Below the pieces are notes generated by a model. That model was not told the DNA's origin. It saw only the letters and a list, made by a program, of their open reading frames with translations, and made no database searches. A stretch of DNA of 13,670 nucleotides from Actinomycetota bacterium. GTDB taxonomy: Bacteria; Actinomycetota; AC-67. The position numbers and the translations under genes were made by a program. Every line of letters starts with the position of its first letter. The stretch's first letter is position 1. Below, one piece after another: positions 13,520 through 13,670 of the stretch. Location: positions 4,309-17,978 of the forward strand of contig VAYV01000004.1 of the NCBI GenBank assembly GCA_005883175.1, given 5' to 3'.

Positions 13520-13670
13520 ACAGGACGAGGGCGCGCTCGCGAAGGCTGCCCCTGAGCATACCTCCGATTACTGCGGCATCGAAAGCGATCGATGCGAAGA
13601 AAGAGATGAAATCGCGACGCCGGAAGCGCCGTGGAGCCACCAGGATCAGGTACGGGACGGCCAGCAGTGA
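13518..13670 (-). CDS. C-terminal end of a membrane-associated protein, possibly a GT2-family glycosyltransferase (truncated by window edge)
   Basis: The minus strand is open from the right edge to a TAG at 13518-13520 and encodes 50 residues. They begin SLLAVPYLILVAPRRFRRRD and end GGMLRGSLRERALVL. A hydrophobic segment, an Arg-rich loop and a second weakly hydrophobic segment precede an RxxxL-type basic end. This resembles the C-terminal tail of membrane-associated GT2 enzymes that often sit next to wzm/wzt genes. That resemblance is from memory and rests on a short fragment. It is read in the same direction as wzm, 62 bp upstream of it, so it may be the preceding gene of the same transcription unit. 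Confidence 0.6.
   Translation of the reverse strand, partial: SLLAVPYLILVAPRRFRRRDFISFFASIAFDAAVIGGMLRGSLRERALVL

Noticed and set aside
13497..13530. Possible rho-independent terminator between the right-edge gene and wzm
   Set aside because: There is a palindrome but no loop of suitable size and no T-run after it.
13479..13670. A plus-strand ORF reaching the right edge
   Set aside because: The opposite strand reads as a membrane-protein C-terminus in line with the wzm operon; the plus frame is charged and featureless.

Overview
This window is a GC-rich, tightly packed surface-polysaccharide (O-antigen, capsule or exopolysaccharide) gene cluster. It holds about a dozen genes, no RNA genes, and no recognisable transposase or CRISPR array. 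The organism cannot be named from the sequence. GC-rich codon use, many GTG and TTG starts, stop/start overlaps of the NTGA type and two apparently leaderless starts (a TANNNT box exactly 7 nt before the ATG) fit an actinobacterium or a similar high-GC environmental lineage. That assignment is inference.

Left part (1-5859): the tail of an upstream gene (stop at 102-104) is coupled by a TGATG overlap to a GT4 glycosyltransferase (104-1390), which is coupled by ATGA to a second GT4 (1387-2505). A third GT4 lies on the minus strand (2502-3584) and shares the TTAA tetranucleotide with the second as overlapping stop codons. A 113-bp divergent promoter region (3585-3697) separates it from a fourth GT4 (3698-4771), which overlaps a fifth by GTGA (4768-5859). 

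Middle part (5860-9207): an exostosin-like glycosyltransferase whose 5' end looks frameshifted (5864-6828), an O-antigen ligase/polymerase-like membrane protein (about 6894-8342) and a Wzz/YveK-type chain-length regulator without a kinase domain (8410-9207), the last probably driven by its own leaderless promoter.

Right part (9119-13670, minus strand): an ABC polysaccharide exporter, permease wzm (12595-13455) and ATPase wzt with a C-terminal substrate-recognition domain (11260-12579). It is followed by a TTGA-coupled 714-residue GT4-GT2 fusion glycosyltransferase (9119-11263). The extreme right edge carries the C-terminus of another minus-strand, probably membrane-associated, protein (13518-13670).

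How they would work together: the GT4 and GT2 enzymes and the exostosin-like enzyme would build the glycan at the inner face of the membrane, Wzm/Wzt would export it, and the polymerase/ligase-like protein and the Wzz-like protein would polymerise, attach or size-control glycan at the outer face. Having hallmarks of both the ABC-dependent and the Wzy/Wzz-dependent pathway side by side is notable. The least expected signal is that four genes (the minus-strand GT4, the 3698 GT4, the exostosin-like gene and the wzz-like gene) each appear to lack an internal piece of their fold, three in frame and one out of frame. This suggests either a decaying or rearranging cluster or an assembly artefact.
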